NCBI GenBank assembly: GCA_900548535.1
Contig: URLG01000075.1
Span: 1-12,449 of the forward strand
DNA: 12,449 bases
DNA from: Candidatus Segatella intestinihominis
GTDB taxonomy: Bacteria; Bacteroidota; Bacteroidia; Bacteroidales; Bacteroidaceae
Direction: 5' to 3'
Under the pieces are notes generated by a model, which worked only from the letters and a program-made list of their open reading frames with translations, searched no databases and was not told the DNA's origin. Position numbers and translations under genes: made by a program. Shown here piece by piece: positions 1 through 7,853 of this stretch (position 1 is its first letter; every line of letters starts with the position of its first letter).

Positions 1-735
1 ACTTCATCTGAGTTTATAAATAAGTTTAAGAGTAAGTATCTTTGGGGCAATCTCGCCGCCATGTTCTTGGTGGTAGTCTTGCTCTGTGTCGGTGCTAAGT
101 TTGGCATCGACATATATACCCATCATGGTGAGGCCATTCGTGTGCCAGACATCAGGTACAAGAACATCAATGATGCCACTCGCATCCTCGATGATGCGGG
201 ATTGCAGATTGTGGTGACAGATACGGGCTATGTGCGCACGCTGCCGCCTGATGTCATCTTGGAACAGACACCGGTGTTTGGCGAGACGGTCAAGTCGGGG
301 CATGTCATCTATGTAACCATCAATTCCGACCATTCCCCTCGCATCACCATTCCTGATGTCATCGACAATAGTTCCCTGCGCGAGGCGATGGCTAAGCTCA
401 CGGCAATGGGCTTCAAGCTCGGTTCGCCAGAGTATGTGCCTGGCGAGCAAGACTGGGTTTACGGTATCTTGGTCAAGGGCAAGCATGTGGTGGCAGGCGA
501 TAAGGTTTCGGTAGATGACGTGCTCATCATTCAGGTGGGCAATGGCAGAAGAGACTCAGCCGACTCCTTCGATGTGGTAGACCCGGTATCGCATGGCACC
601 GATGAAGTGCTAGAGGGCGAAGGCGACGGCACGGAAGGTGATGTGGACAACTTTGAGGTGGTGCCAGGCACCGAACCTTCAGAGCCAGCCCCTTCGCATG
701 AACATAGCCACCAGCAAAATGAGGTGGTGGAGTAA
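1..735 (+). CDS. PASTA-domain membrane protein (5' end outside window)
   Basis: This is a bitopic envelope protein with a short cytoplasmic start, one membrane helix and two periplasmic PASTA domains. The reading frame is open from base 1: residues before the ATG at 61 read TSSEFINKFKSKYLWGNLAA, so that ATG lies inside the membrane helix and the true start is upstream of the window. Counting codons from base 1, the helix is about 13-36, PASTA 1 about 46-112 (begins IRVPD) and PASTA 2 about 114-182 (begins ITIPDV). An acidic, Pro/Glu-rich tail with a HEHSH motif follows (about 186-244). PASTA domains typically bind peptidoglycan stem peptides or beta-lactams. Here there is no Ser/Thr kinase or transpeptidase domain, at least in the visible part. 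It is followed after 27 bp by an rluD-like gene and then ddl, so a role in sensing or organising cell-wall synthesis is plausible but inferred. Confidence 0.88.
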   Translation, partial: TSSEFINKFKSKYLWGNLAAMFLVVVLLCVGAKFGIDIYTHHGEAIRVPDIRYKNINDATRILDDAGLQIVVTDTGYVRTLPPDVILEQTPVFGETVKSGHVIYVTINSDHSPRITIPDVIDNSSLREAMAKLTAMGFKLGSPEYVPGEQDWVYGILVKGKHVVAGDKVSVDDVLIIQVGNGRRDSADSFDVVDPVSHGTDEVLEGEGDGTEGDVDNFEVVPGTEPSEPAPSHEHSHQQNEVVE

Positions 736-762
736 TTTAGAATTAATAATTAATAATTAAGA
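736..762. other. AT-rich spacer with repeated AATTAAT units
   Basis: The gap between the PASTA gene and the rluD-like gene is almost pure A/T and contains three overlapping AATTAAT-type units ending directly before the ATG at 763. Such A/T-rich, weakly structured spacers often precede genes in Bacteroidota, where Shine-Dalgarno sites are poor. It shows no TAnnTTTG promoter box, which supports cotranscription of the two genes. Confidence 0.5.
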
Positions 763-1917
763 ATGACAATTCTGAACTATATATATAATAAGGTGTATGC
801 GCCCGTAGAGGATGACTTCGGATTTGACGATGCGGGCGACATAGAACTAGAAGATGATTTGCAGATGGATGGAGAGTCGGCATCAGCTGAGGGCGATGGC
901 GAGCTCTATGAGCACTGGAAGGTGCAGGTAGATGCCAACCAAGACCCTGTGCGCATCGACAAGTATCTGGCAGACAAGATGGCTTATCAGAGTCGCAATC
1001 GCATACAGCAGGCTGCCGATGCAGGCTTTATCCATGTCAATGGCAAGGCTGTGAAGAGCAATTACAAGGTGCGCCCTAACGACCTCGTAACCCTGATGCT
1101 CGACCGTCCTCGTCATGAGACAACCATCAAGCCGGAGGAAATCGACATCAATGTGGTGTATGAAGACGATGATGTGATGGTAGTCAACAAGGAGGCTGGC
1201 ATGGTGGTTCACCCAGGAGCGGGCAACTTCCACGGCACCTTGATCCAGGCTGTGGCTTGGCATCTGAGAGATATGCCCGAGTTTGATGCCAATGACCCAG
1301 AGGTGGGCTTGGTGCATCGCATCGACAAGGACACCAGTGGTCTGCTAGTTGTAGCAAAGACTCCAACGGCAAAGACGGCGCTAGGCAAGCAGTTCTTCAA
1401 TAAGACCACCCATCGCAGTTACAATGCTTTGGTATGGGGCAATATCGTGGAAGATGAGGGACGCATCGAGGGCAATATCGGTCGCGACCCTAAGAATCGC
1501 CTCCGCATGAAGGTGTTCGATCCAGATAGTGGCATAGGCAAGACTGCCGTTACCCACTACAAGGTGTTGGAGCGATTCGGCTATACCACCCTCGTGCAGT
1601 GCATCTTGGAGACGGGCAGAACCCATCAGATACGTGCCCACATGAAGCACATCGGTCATCCGCTCTTCATGGACGAGACATACGGTGGAGCAGAGATTCT
1701 GAGAGGTCAGCGCAGCAGCAGCTATAAGGCTTTCATCCAGAATTGCTTCAAGCTCTGCCCACGTCAAGCTCTCCATGCCAAGACGCTCGGTTTCGTACAT
1801 CCTATTACTAAGCAGCAGATGGACTTCGATAGCGAGTGGCCAGATGATTTCAAACAGTTGATAGAGAAGTGGCGCGGCTTCATCGCCGGCACCACACAAG
1901 ATACATTCAAGGCATAG
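763..1917 (+). CDS. rluD: RluD-family 23S rRNA pseudouridine synthase
   Basis: This enzyme isomerises uridines to pseudouridine in RNA; RluD homologues act on helix 69 of 23S rRNA. The 384-residue protein has an S4 RNA-binding domain at about residues 62-110 (RIDKYLAD, then FIHVNGKAVKSNYKVRPND) and a PseudoU_synth_2 domain at about 125-355. The family motif HRIDKDTSGLLVVAKT carries the catalytic Asp at residue 188, and the motif ETGRTHQIRAHMKHIGHPL is also present. Compared with E. coli RluD it has an acidic N-terminal extension of about 50 residues (runs of D and E). The ATG at 763 is the first in frame after the PASTA gene, but no good ribosome site is visible. GTG 793 or ATG 865 (Met35) are alternative starts that would trim the extension without touching the S4 domain. 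It is probably cotranscribed with its neighbours. The family is certain; exact target uridines are inferred. Confidence 0.93.
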   Translation: MTILNYIYNKVYAPVEDDFGFDDAGDIELEDDLQMDGESASAEGDGELYEHWKVQVDANQDPVRIDKYLADKMAYQSRNRIQQAADAGFIHVNGKAVKSNYKVRPNDLVTLMLDRPRHETTIKPEEIDINVVYEDDDVMVVNKEAGMVVHPGAGNFHGTLIQAVAWHLRDMPEFDANDPEVGLVHRIDKDTSGLLVVAKTPTAKTALGKQFFNKTTHRSYNALVWGNIVEDEGRIEGNIGRDPKNRLRMKVFDPDSGIGKTAVTHYKVLERFGYTTLVQCILETGRTHQIRAHMKHIGHPLFMDETYGGAEILRGQRSSSYKAFIQNCFKLCPRQALHAKTLGFVHPITKQQMDFDSEWPDDFKQLIEKWRGFIAGTTQDTFKA

Positions 1918-1964
1918 CCTTTCAGTATGATAATAAGACAAAAACATCAAAAAAGATAAAGATT

Positions 1965-2960
1965 ATGGAAAATAGCAAGAGAACGATAGCCATCGTTTGT
2001 GGTGGCGATTCTTCAGAGCACGATGTTTCATTGCGCTCAGGTCAGGGTTTGTACTCTTTCTTCGACAAAGAGCGCTATAATATCTACCTCGTCGATGTGA
2101 AGGGCACCGACTGGCATGTGGCATTTGACAACGGCGAGACAGCCGAAATAGATAAGAACGACTTTTCTTTCCTCAAGGATGGCAAGCGCACTTACTTCGA
2201 TTACGCTTACATCACCATCCACGGACAGCCAGGTGAGAACGGTGTGATGCAGGGCTACTTCGACCTCATCCACTTGCCTTATTCTACCAGTGGCGTGCTC
2301 GTAGAGGCTATGACATTCGATAAGTACGTGCTCAACAACTACCTCCGTGGCTTCGGTGTCAACGTAGCCGACAGCATCTTGCTGCGTCGTGGCGAGCAGT
2401 ATGATGAGGAGGAGATAGCCAAGCGCATTGGTATGCCATGCTTCGTAAAGCCAGCTGCCGATGGCAGTAGCTTTGGTGTGAGCAAGGTGAAGAACGCCGA
2501 CCAGCTTGCCCCAGCCCTCCGTGTGGCTTTCATGGAGAGCAATGAGGTGATGATCGAGGGCTTCCTTGATGGTACAGAGATTTCTCAGGGCATCTACAAG
2601 ACAGCCGATAAGAGCGTCGTTTTCCCAGCTACCGAGGTGGTTACCAAGAATGAGTTCTTCGACTATGATGCCAAGTACAATGGTCAAGTACAGGAAATCA
2701 CTCCGGCCCGTCTGGCTCCTGAGACAGCGGAGAAGGTGGATGCAGAGACTTCTCGCATCTACGACATCCTCCATGCCAATGGTATCATCCGCATCGACTA
2801 CATCATCTCTAAGGACAAGGATGGAAATGACAAGGTCAATATGCTCGAAATCAATACCACTCCAGGTATGACAGCCACCAGCTTCATTCCTCAGCAGGTA
2901 CGTGCGGCTGGTCTTGACATCAAGGATGTGCTCAGCGACATCGTAGAGAATCAGTTCTAA
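1965..2960 (+). CDS. ddl: D-alanine--D-alanine ligase
   Basis: This cytoplasmic ATP-grasp enzyme joins two D-alanines to make the dipeptide added to UDP-MurNAc-tripeptide in peptidoglycan synthesis. It has 331 residues. Visible signatures are GGDSSEHDVS with Glu18 (D-Ala contact), HGQPGENG (86-93), the ATP-grasp strand VKPAADGSSFGVSKV starting at Val161, the omega-loop DYDAKYNG (233-240), RIDY with Asp278, and LEINTTPGMT with Glu295 and Asn297 as Mg ligands. Tyr238 of the KY pair matches the Tyr of D-Ala-D-Ala ligases rather than the Phe of VanA-type D-Ala-D-Lac ligases, so ordinary D-Ala-D-Ala specificity is expected. The frame is open from 1869 with an earlier ATG inside the rluD-like gene, but I chose ATG 1965 because MENSKRTIAIVCGG begins right at the first beta-strand of the fold. 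The gap to the preceding stop is 47 bp. Confidence 0.96.
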   Translation: MENSKRTIAIVCGGDSSEHDVSLRSGQGLYSFFDKERYNIYLVDVKGTDWHVAFDNGETAEIDKNDFSFLKDGKRTYFDYAYITIHGQPGENGVMQGYFDLIHLPYSTSGVLVEAMTFDKYVLNNYLRGFGVNVADSILLRRGEQYDEEEIAKRIGMPCFVKPAADGSSFGVSKVKNADQLAPALRVAFMESNEVMIEGFLDGTEISQGIYKTADKSVVFPATEVVTKNEFFDYDAKYNGQVQEITPARLAPETAEKVDAETSRIYDILHANGIIRIDYIISKDKDGNDKVNMLEINTTPGMTATSFIPQQVRAAGLDIKDVLSDIVENQF

Positions 2961-2973
2961 ATCGAAAATAACC

Positions 2974-3007
2974 TATATGGCTCTGCGACTTCTCGCAGAA
3001 CCATATA
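2974..3007. other. Stem-loop between ddl and the acyltransferase gene
   Basis: Bases 2974-2980 (TATATGG) pair with 3001-3007, and 2982-2987 (TCTGCG) pair with 2994-2999. One C/A mismatch separates the two helices, and the loop is six bases (ACTTCT). No T-tract follows on either strand, so this is not a standard intrinsic terminator. It occupies more than half of the 64-bp gap and could stabilise or process the mRNA between the two genes. Confidence 0.65.
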
Positions 3008-3024
3008 TATATAATTAATGTATT

Positions 3025-4173
3025 ATGAAGATTCCTCAAGAATTTGATACCATTCGCCCTTGGGAGCCAGAAGACCTCCCTGAGGTGTATGAGCGACTGC
3101 TCAGTAATCCGCAGTTCAAGCAGGTGCTTGCCTATCTCTATCCGCAAGTGCCTTTTGAGATGATAGCCCAGAAGCTCAAGGCTTGCAAGACCAATATGGA
3201 GTTTCAGCTTGCCTTCGCCTACGACTTTGTGCATGGCATTCTGAAGAAGGCTGCCACGGGTTGCGAGATGGATTGCGCCGCTATCGACAATACCCGCAAC
3301 TATACATTCATCAGCAATCACCGTGATATCGTGCTCGATTCAGCCATTCTCGATGTCTTGTTGGTGGATAATAAGTTTAAGACCACTTGCGAGATAGCCA
3401 TTGGTGATAACCTTCTCTCTCTGCCTTGGGTCAAGGACTTGGTGAGAGTCAACAAGACTTTCATCGTGGAACGTGCTCTCAGCATGCGCCAGATGCTCAT
3501 GTCGAGCAAGCGTCTCTCTGACTATATGCACTTCGCCATCAAGGAGAAGAATGAGAACATTTGGATAGCCCAGCGAGAGGGTAGAGCCAAGGATAGTGAT
3601 GACCGCACCCAGAAGTCCATCCTCCAGATGATGTCGATGGGTGGCGAAGGCAGTATCATCGACCGCCTGAAGCAGCTTCATCTTGTGCCTCTTGCCATCA
3701 GCTATGAGTATGACCCATGTGATTATCTCAAGGCAAAAGAGTATCAGCAAAGGCGTGATGATGCCGACTGGAAGAAGGGACCTACCGACGACCTCGTGAG
3801 CATGCAGACAGGCATCTTCGGCTATAAGGGACATGTGCATTATCATGCTGCCCCTTGCCTCGATGCATATCTCGACTCGCTGGATCCAGATATGCCAAAG
3901 CAAGACCTATATAATAAGGTGGCTGCGCATATCGACCACGAGATACATAGCAATTATAGCCTCTATCCTGGCAATTATGTGGCGCTCGATCTCTTGGAGA
4001 ATACCACATCTCATGCCTCGGAATATACAGAGGAAGACAAGCAGAAATTCATGAAATATATCGAAGGGCAACTCGCCAAGATTGACCTTCCTGACAAGGA
4101 TGAAGCATACTTAAAAGAGCGAATTTTGACGATGTATGCCAATCCAGTACGTAATTACCTTGCTGCTCAATAG
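3025..4173 (+). CDS. PlsC/PlsB-like glycerolipid acyltransferase
   Basis: This is a 382-residue acyltransferase-fold protein that probably transfers an acyl chain to glycerol-3-phosphate, lysophosphatidate or another lipid precursor at the inner face of the membrane. Motif I is SNHRDIVLDSAIL with His99. Motif III is WIAQREGRAKD with Glu185-Gly186-Arg187, and the motif IV-like stretch is LVPLAISYEYDP. It is longer than PlsC (about 245 residues) and much shorter than E. coli PlsB (about 800). In most of this superfamily the catalytic dyad is HX4D. Here the acidic residues after His99 are Asp101 and Asp105, giving HXD and HX5D. No membrane helix is obvious. The ATG at 3025 is the only sensible start. 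The last codons form part of a terminator stem, so this is the last gene of the left cluster. The superfamily is clear; the exact acceptor is not. Confidence 0.85.
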   Translation: MKIPQEFDTIRPWEPEDLPEVYERLLSNPQFKQVLAYLYPQVPFEMIAQKLKACKTNMEFQLAFAYDFVHGILKKAATGCEMDCAAIDNTRNYTFISNHRDIVLDSAILDVLLVDNKFKTTCEIAIGDNLLSLPWVKDLVRVNKTFIVERALSMRQMLMSSKRLSDYMHFAIKEKNENIWIAQREGRAKDSDDRTQKSILQMMSMGGEGSIIDRLKQLHLVPLAISYEYDPCDYLKAKEYQQRRDDADWKKGPTDDLVSMQTGIFGYKGHVHYHAAPCLDAYLDSLDPDMPKQDLYNKVAAHIDHEIHSNYSLYPGNYVALDLLENTTSHASEYTEEDKQKFMKYIEGQLAKIDLPDKDEAYLKERILTMYANPVRNYLAAQ

Positions 4174-4193
4174 CGGCAAGGTAATACTTTTTT
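4154..4193 (+). terminator. Intrinsic terminator containing the acyltransferase stop codon
   Basis: Bases 4154-4163 (ATTACCTTGC) pair perfectly with 4176-4185 (GCAAGGTAAT). The stem extends inward by a T-G wobble and two G/C pairs to a six-base loop (4167-4172), 13 pairs in all. Six T residues at 4188-4193 follow after two bases. The TAG stop at 4171-4173 lies in the loop and inner stem, so the last codons double as terminator sequence and a ribosome finishing translation would cover the hairpin. Confidence 0.9.
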
Positions 4194-4261
4194 GCTCTAT
4201 TTGTTAAAAAACGCCTTAAATATTAAGTGTACGAAAAACACAGAACGTTAACGAATGTTGC

Positions 4262-4300
4262 CTATTTATCGGGAGTTCTTAAAAAATCCAACTATTTATC
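4262..4300. promoter_or_regulatory. Direct repeat CTATTTATC upstream of the susC-like gene, possible regulator site
   Basis: The nonamer CTATTTATC occurs at 4262-4270 and again at 4292-4300, exactly 30 bp apart (close to three helical turns). A partial relative, CTATTTGTT, lies at 4196-4204. The pair sits 55-93 bp upstream of the -7 box at 4355. Susceptible transporter operons in Bacteroidota are commonly switched by hybrid two-component, AraC-like or ECF regulators that bind just upstream. No such gene is in the window, so the binding role is an inference from position and spacing. Confidence 0.35.
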
Positions 4301-4354
4301 AAAATAGTACATCAATTTAGCAAAAAAGTATCACCTTTTAAAAAAAAATAATTG

Positions 4355-4362
4355 TACCTTTG
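4355..4362 (+). promoter_or_regulatory. Promoter -7 box (TACCTTTG) of the susC-like operon
   Basis: TACCTTTG fits the Bacteroidota housekeeping -7 consensus TAnnTTTG. The position where a -33 TTTG should lie (about 4331-4334) reads TCAC, so the -33 element is missing and an activator probably compensates. Transcription would start near 4368-4372, leaving a leader of about 235 bases before ATG 4605. Confidence 0.6.
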
Positions 4363-4604
4363 CAACCGAGATAATTGAGTTGTTAAGCATCACAACGATT
4401 TGCGACTCTTATCTCACGTTAATAACAACGAATAAACATCTAGAAACAACAATAAAATATTAAATCTATGAGTTCAAATTCAACTTAACGTTTTAAAAAG
4501 TACACTCGCATCTGATAAGTTGCGACGAGTACGCCGAGTGTGGCTATGCATTAGCCAAAATCAACAAGAAGTTTTATTCTATTAAACCTAGAAAGTACTA
4601 AAGT
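4363..4604 (+). promoter_or_regulatory. Long structured leader of the susC-like operon
   Basis: This stretch has no full-size gene. It holds two neighbouring hairpins near the start codon. ACACTCG (4502-4508) pairs with CGAGTGT (4535-4541), with an alternative partner CGAGT at 4526-4530. TGGCTA (4541-4546) pairs with TAGCCA (4552-4557) around a five-base loop. Because base 4541 is used in both and CGAGT has two copies, the structures compete. A six-codon reading frame (MSSNST, 4468-4488) lies upstream of them. GTTGT (4379-4383) can also pair with ACAAC (4392-4396). Regulation at the RNA level is possible but not shown. Confidence 0.45.
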
Positions 4605-7600
4605 ATGAATCTTAACTTGAAAAAATCAATGCTGCTCGTGGGAGCTTTGGCAACCTTAGGCTTGGGTTATTCAACTGAAGCTTTGGCAACCTCTCCTAAC
4701 CAGACTGTTAATTCAGTCCAGCAGGCAAAGAAAGTGTCTGGTAATGTAAGTGACGCAGAAGGTCCTATTATCGGCGCAAGTGTTGTGGAAAAGGGCAATC
4801 CTAGCAATGGCACGGTTACCGATCTTGATGGTAACTTCACATTGAATGTGAAGCCAGGTGCTATCGTTGTCATTACCTACATTGGTTATCAGAAACAGGA
4901 GATTGCTGTGGGTAACCAAAGTAACATCAAAGTCACCATGAAGACAGATGACAAGACTCTTGATGAGGTCGTTGTCGTAGGTTATGGTGTACAGAAAAAA
5001 AAGCTCGTTACCGGTTCTACCATTGAGGTAAAGGGTGACGATATCCAAAAGATGAACACCACACAGGTGCTCGGCGCTTTGCAGAGCCAGACCCCAGGTG
5101 TTAACATCCAGGCGGCTTCCGGTCAGCCTGGTGATGGCTTTAAGATTTCTATCCGTGGTGCTGGTACCAACAGCTCTACTGCTCCTCTTTATGTAATCGA
5201 TGGCGTGTCAGGTGGTGATATCAATTCTTTGAACCCTGCCGACATCGAGCGTATCGACGTATTGAAGGATGCCGCATCTTGTGCCATCTATGGTTCTGCT
5301 GCTGCTAATGGTGTAATCTTGGTTACTACTAAGCAGGGTAAGATGGGTAAGGTACAAGTATCTTATGATGCCAATGTTGGTTGGCAGAATATGTATAAGA
5401 AGCCTCAGTTGTTGACTGCTAAGCAGTATATGGCAGTTCAAGATCAGGTTGCTTACAATAATGGTGGTACTGCTTATGATTGGTCAAAATATATTGATGC
5501 AGATTTGTTGAAAGCATATCAGGATGGTACTAATTCTGGTACAGATTGGATAGATGCTATCCGTAATAAAGATGCAGTCGTTACTAACCATGCTTTAAAT
5601 ATAACTGGTGGTAATGATTTGTCTAAGTTCTCTATGGGTGTTGGCTATCAGTATCAGGATGGTGTGCTTGGTAATATCGTAAAGTCAGATTTCCGTCGTT
5701 TCACTTTCCGCTTGAACTCAGACCACGTAATCTATCGTGTTGGTAAGCGAGATGTTATTAAGGTTGGTGAGAATGTTTACTATCAGCACAAACAGAATCA
5801 GGGTGTTCAGATTGGTAATCAGTACTCTAACGTTCTCTCTGATATGCTCCGTGCAAATCCTTGTGTTCCTGTATATAACAAGGACGGCGATTATTTTATG
5901 TATAATGATTTGAAGAATTCTGGCTCAGCAGGTTGGTTTGCTTTCAACTCTTATACAAGTAACCCTATTGCTTCCATGGTTAACAATCAGTCAGGAGCAA
6001 ATAAGAGCAAGAGCTTCAATTTGAATGCTGTTGGTTATACTGAAATTTCTCCAATTGAGGGGTTGACCTATCGTGGACAGATTGCTTATAAGCAGTGGTC
6101 TAACTCTTGGAGATGCTATTTGGCAGAATATCGTTTGAATGATCAGGGTGCTAGCCGTGATACAGACCAGATGTCTGATAATGTGGGACTTGGTTGGAAC
6201 TGGACTTTGACCAATACTTTGAATTATAAGTTTGATATCGCAAAGCGTCATCATTTTGATGCTTTGGTTGGTACAGAGTATTATAAGTCAAGACCAGATT
6301 ATGGTGAGTCTGTTAATGCAACTGTTAAGGGTACAACATTTAAGGACTTCTTCCATGCTTATGCTAGTTTGGCAGATAAGAATGCTGTGGCTTCTACAGT
6401 ATCTGGTGATCCAAGTGCTTATGAAAGCAAAATGTCTTACTTCGCTCGTGTTAATTATAACTTTGATGAGAAGTATATGCTTTCTGCTATTATGCGTGCA
6501 GATGGTTCTTCTAACTTCGCACCTGGTCATCAATGGGGTTATTTCCCATCAGTATCAGCAGGTTGGGTTATCTCCAATGAGAAGTTTATGGAGAGTTCTT
6601 CTTCATGGTTGGATTTCTTGAAACTTCGTGCAGGTTGGGGACAGAATGGTAACTGTAATTTACCTCAGAGCCAGTGGCGCTCTGGATTCGAATTAGGAGG
6701 CTTGGGTATGTATCCTTTTGATGATAAGTCAAGTAGTACAATTGGTGCTTATCCAAATCGTCTGTCTAATCCTGATTTGACATGGGAAACTTCAGAGCAG
6801 CTGAATATCGGTATTGATGCTCGTTTCTTGCGCGGTAGATTAGGTGTTACTGCTGATTGGTATAATAAGAAGACTAAGGATTTGTTGATAGAAGTTCAAG
6901 CAAATGCTGTTTCTGGTTTCGGTAAACAGTGGGTAAATGGTGGTACTGTTGAGAACAAGGGTGTTGAGCTCGCTATCAATTGGAACGACAAGGTCGGTAA
7001 TGACTTCACTTATGGTGTCAACTGGAATATGGCTATCAACAAGAATGAGGTAACTGACATCAAGGGTGATATCGACTTTATTGAGGGCGGTAAAGACCTT
7101 TTGGCTCAGAATACTGGTAATATGGCTCGTATGTGGAAGGGTCATGCTATCGGTTGCTTCTATGGCTACAAGACTGAGGGCGTTATGCAGAATGCTGCTG
7201 ATGTTCAGGCATATTTGGACAAAAACTGTGGTGGTGATGCAGCTAACTCTCTTCAGGGTACAGGAATTAAGCCTGGTGACTTGAAGTTTGTAGATGTCAA
7301 TGGTGATGGTGTTGTCAATGCTGATGATAAGACTGATATTGGTGATCCTCATCCAGATGTAACTATGGGCTTCTCTTTCAATATTGGCTATAAGGGCTTT
7401 GATTTGAGTGCTACAACTTATGGCGCATTTGGCCAGCAAGTAGCTCGCTCTTGGCGTAAGTTTACAGATGGTCAGTATGAGAACTATACTACTGAGGTTT
7501 ATGACTATTGGCATGGTGAGGGAACTTCTAATAAATATCCTCTCCTCACCCCAGGTAATGCAGGTGTAAACTGGCAGCAAATTTCTGACATTTATGTTGA

Positions 7601-7853
7601 GAATGCAAGTTACTTCCGTTTACAGAACTTGACAGTAGGCTACGACTTCAAGAACATTTGGAAGAATTGCCCATTCCAGCAGTTGCGTCTTTATTTTACT
7701 GCCCAGAACCTCTTCACTATTACAGGTTATAAGGGTATGGATCCTGAAAACGGTATGGCGCTCAATAGCAGTGAGGCTTGGGTAACAGGTGTAGATGTAG
7801 GTAACTATCCTCAGCCACGTACTTACATGGTTGGTGTAAATGTTAAATTCTAA
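4605..7853 (+). CDS. SusC/RagA-family TonB-dependent outer-membrane transporter
   Basis: This is the 1082-residue outer-membrane beta-barrel of a polysaccharide-utilisation-type operon. It imports oligosaccharides or other nutrients using TonB energy, capped by the SusD-like lipoprotein encoded next. Domains in order are: signal peptide about 1-28 (ends TEALA), a carboxypeptidase-regulatory-like beta-sandwich about 43-112, the TonB-box region LDEVVVVGYG (119-128), a plug domain about 135-245 with the SusC signature APLYVIDGV (193-201) and VLKDAASCAIYG, and then the barrel. The DVNGDG loop at 897-902 is usual in the family. It ends in YMVGVNVKF with a terminal Phe, the usual signal for barrel insertion. 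There is no N-terminal anti-sigma-interacting (STN) domain, so control by a FecR/ECF pair acting through this protein is unlikely. Codons are rich in T-ending GGT and GTT, unlike the left cluster, consistent with high expression. Confidence 0.97.
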   Translation: MNLNLKKSMLLVGALATLGLGYSTEALATSPNQTVNSVQQAKKVSGNVSDAEGPIIGASVVEKGNPSNGTVTDLDGNFTLNVKPGAIVVITYIGYQKQEIAVGNQSNIKVTMKTDDKTLDEVVVVGYGVQKKKLVTGSTIEVKGDDIQKMNTTQVLGALQSQTPGVNIQAASGQPGDGFKISIRGAGTNSSTAPLYVIDGVSGGDINSLNPADIERIDVLKDAASCAIYGSAAANGVILVTTKQGKMGKVQVSYDANVGWQNMYKKPQLLTAKQYMAVQDQVAYNNGGTAYDWSKYIDADLLKAYQDGTNSGTDWIDAIRNKDAVVTNHALNITGGNDLSKFSMGVGYQYQDGVLGNIVKSDFRRFTFRLNSDHVIYRVGKRDVIKVGENVYYQHKQNQGVQIGNQYSNVLSDMLRANPCVPVYNKDGDYFMYNDLKNSGSAGWFAFNSYTSNPIASMVNNQSGANKSKSFNLNAVGYTEISPIEGLTYRGQIAYKQWSNSWRCYLAEYRLNDQGASRDTDQMSDNVGLGWNWTLTNTLNYKFDIAKRHHFDALVGTEYYKSRPDYGESVNATVKGTTFKDFFHAYASLADKNAVASTVSGDPSAYESKMSYFARVNYNFDEKYMLSAIMRADGSSNFAPGHQWGYFPSVSAGWVISNEKFMESSSSWLDFLKLRAGWGQNGNCNLPQSQWRSGFELGGLGMYPFDDKSSSTIGAYPNRLSNPDLTWETSEQLNIGIDARFLRGRLGVTADWYNKKTKDLLIEVQANAVSGFGKQWVNGGTVENKGVELAINWNDKVGNDFTYGVNWNMAINKNEVTDIKGDIDFIEGGKDLLAQNTGNMARMWKGHAIGCFYGYKTEGVMQNAADVQAYLDKNCGGDAANSLQGTGIKPGDLKFVDVNGDGVVNADDKTDIGDPHPDVTMGFSFNIGYKGFDLSATTYGAFGQQVARSWRKFTDGQYENYTTEVYDYWHGEGTSNKYPLLTPGNAGVNWQQISDIYVENASYFRLQNLTVGYDFKNIWKNCPFQQLRLYFTAQNLFTITGYKGMDPENGMALNSSEAWVTGVDVGNYPQPRTYMVGVNVKF

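Noticed and set aside
61..63. ATG 61 as the start of the PASTA protein
   Set aside because: The frame stays open to base 1 with a charged segment before the helix, and ATG 61 falls inside the membrane helix, so the real start is outside the window.
883..1317. Antisense open frames over the rluD-like, ddl and acyltransferase genes
   Set aside because: They mirror the coding frames of GC-richer genes, lack recognisable domains and have no promoter boxes; they are shadows.
1869..1964. Longer start for ddl overlapping the rluD-like gene
   Set aside because: The added 32 residues are Arg/His-rich and out of character, while the fold begins right after the ATG at 1965.
6840..7580. 246-residue antisense open frame within the susC-like gene
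   Set aside because: It has low-complexity Ile/Thr/Ser-rich composition, no domain and lies opposite the strongly supported barrel coding sequence.
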